DNA of 35,994 bases from a virus: the IMG/VR virus record IMGVR_UViG_3300037010_000841, positions 1 through 35,994 of that record; one strand, written 5' to 3'. Shown one piece after another: positions 35,700 through 35,994 of this stretch (positions are counted from its first letter, which is position 1; the number at the start of each line of letters is the position of its first letter). The notes below the pieces were generated by a model that searched no databases, was not told the DNA's origin, and saw only the letters and a list, made by a program, of their open reading frames with translations. A program made the position numbers and the translations under genes.

Positions 35700-35994
35700 T
35701 TAAAAAGTCATCCGAGAGAGGCGTTCTTCCAAGTCTGCATCGTCATCCGGTGCGCCTGGGGCAGCATTGCCACGGGCACGTAACGGCTTGGACGTAGATT
35801 TAGAAGCGGCTTTAGCGGCTTTGGCGATAGACGCCGGAGCCTTGGTAAGCACATCTTCTCCGACCAAAAATTTCAAAATCGATTCGCGGGGGGCAGTCTG
35901 GCCTTTTGCGCGCATCTGCAACAGCGTCTGCTCAACCCGATCAGCATATTTGCCGACCATCGGGTTTTGCAACGCACGCTGCTGGAACGCAATC
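35700..35994 (-). CDS. Scaffold-like protein, C-terminal part (cut by window edge)
   Basis: The frame enters from the right edge and ends at TAA 35700, giving 97 residues. A helical segment with MVGKYADRVEQTLLQMRAKG and RESILKFLVGEDVL is followed by a flexible Ala/Ser/Lys-rich linker and an acidic then basic end (DDDADLEERLSRMTF). Position between portal and capsid and helical charged composition fit a capsid assembly scaffold, whose C-terminal helix usually binds the capsid protein. The real start lies outside; the apparent TTG at 35972 is not used. Confidence 0.6.
   Translation of the reverse strand, partial: IAFQQRALQNPMVGKYADRVEQTLLQMRAKGQTAPRESILKFLVGEDVLTKAPASIAKAAKAASKSTSKPLRARGNAAPGAPDDDADLEERLSRMTF

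Noticed and set aside
34455-35783. A 442-codon plus-strand frame antisense to the capsid gene
   Set aside because: Its product is Arg/His/Val low-complexity sequence with no domain, while the opposite strand encodes a clear capsid protein with a good ribosome-binding site.

Overview
The window is most of a double-stranded DNA tailed-phage genome, or a prophage or metagenomic contig of one. The tail genes are podovirus-like: a short-tail nozzle and adaptor, three ejection-type proteins, a tailspike, and no tail tube or tape measure. The capsid looks like the N4-gp56 family. A Gram-negative, fairly GC-rich host (probably a proteobacterium) is inferred from Shine-Dalgarno use, a predicted outer-membrane barrel with a signal peptide, and lysis genes of Gram-negative phage type. 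No integrase, repressor, RNA polymerase or tRNA gene was seen, so transcription probably relies on host polymerase.

Layout. Positions 1-3161 (minus strand) hold the 5' part of the portal gene, the large terminase and a small gene. Positions 3162-3523 are a divergent intergenic region with a strong rightward promoter. Positions 3524-8863 (plus) are an early region of small genes, including a Cys-x-x triplet-repeat protein, a half-size sliding-clamp-like protein, a winged-helix protein and a frame-broken HNH endonuclease. A 374-base non-coding block (4256-4629) carries direct repeats and a perfect 23-bp inverted repeat. Positions 8868-18121 (plus) are a replication and recombination module: family A DNA polymerase, DUF3310 protein, Cas4/RecB-like nuclease, VRR-NUC nuclease, SNF2-like helicase, probable ssDNA-binding protein and primase-helicase. 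Positions 18109-35994 (minus) are the late genes. Read in transcription order from the right edge these are scaffold-like C-terminus, capsid, head-tail and tail proteins, tailspike, small lysis-type genes, tail fibre, kelch-like protein, predicted outer-membrane protein, endolysin, 3-TM holin-like protein, cupin, three ejection proteins, a PurD-like ATP-grasp enzyme and a start-less frame resembling a small terminase.

The portal is cut by the left edge and the scaffold-like gene by the right edge, both on the minus strand. The window is therefore best read as a circular or circularly permuted map opened between portal and scaffold. In that reading late transcription runs leftward from about 3.2 kb, around the junction and down to 18.1 kb, while early transcription runs rightward from 3.5 kb; the two blocks diverge at 3.2-3.5 kb and converge at 18.11 kb. 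Most early genes overlap as ATGA, indicating translational coupling.

The least ordinary parts are the PurD-like ATP-grasp protein with altered active-site residues, the frame without a start codon behind it, the 21-cysteine triplet-repeat protein, the non-coding block with large inverted repeats, the phage-encoded outer-membrane barrel, and the HNH gene broken at a run of eight T.
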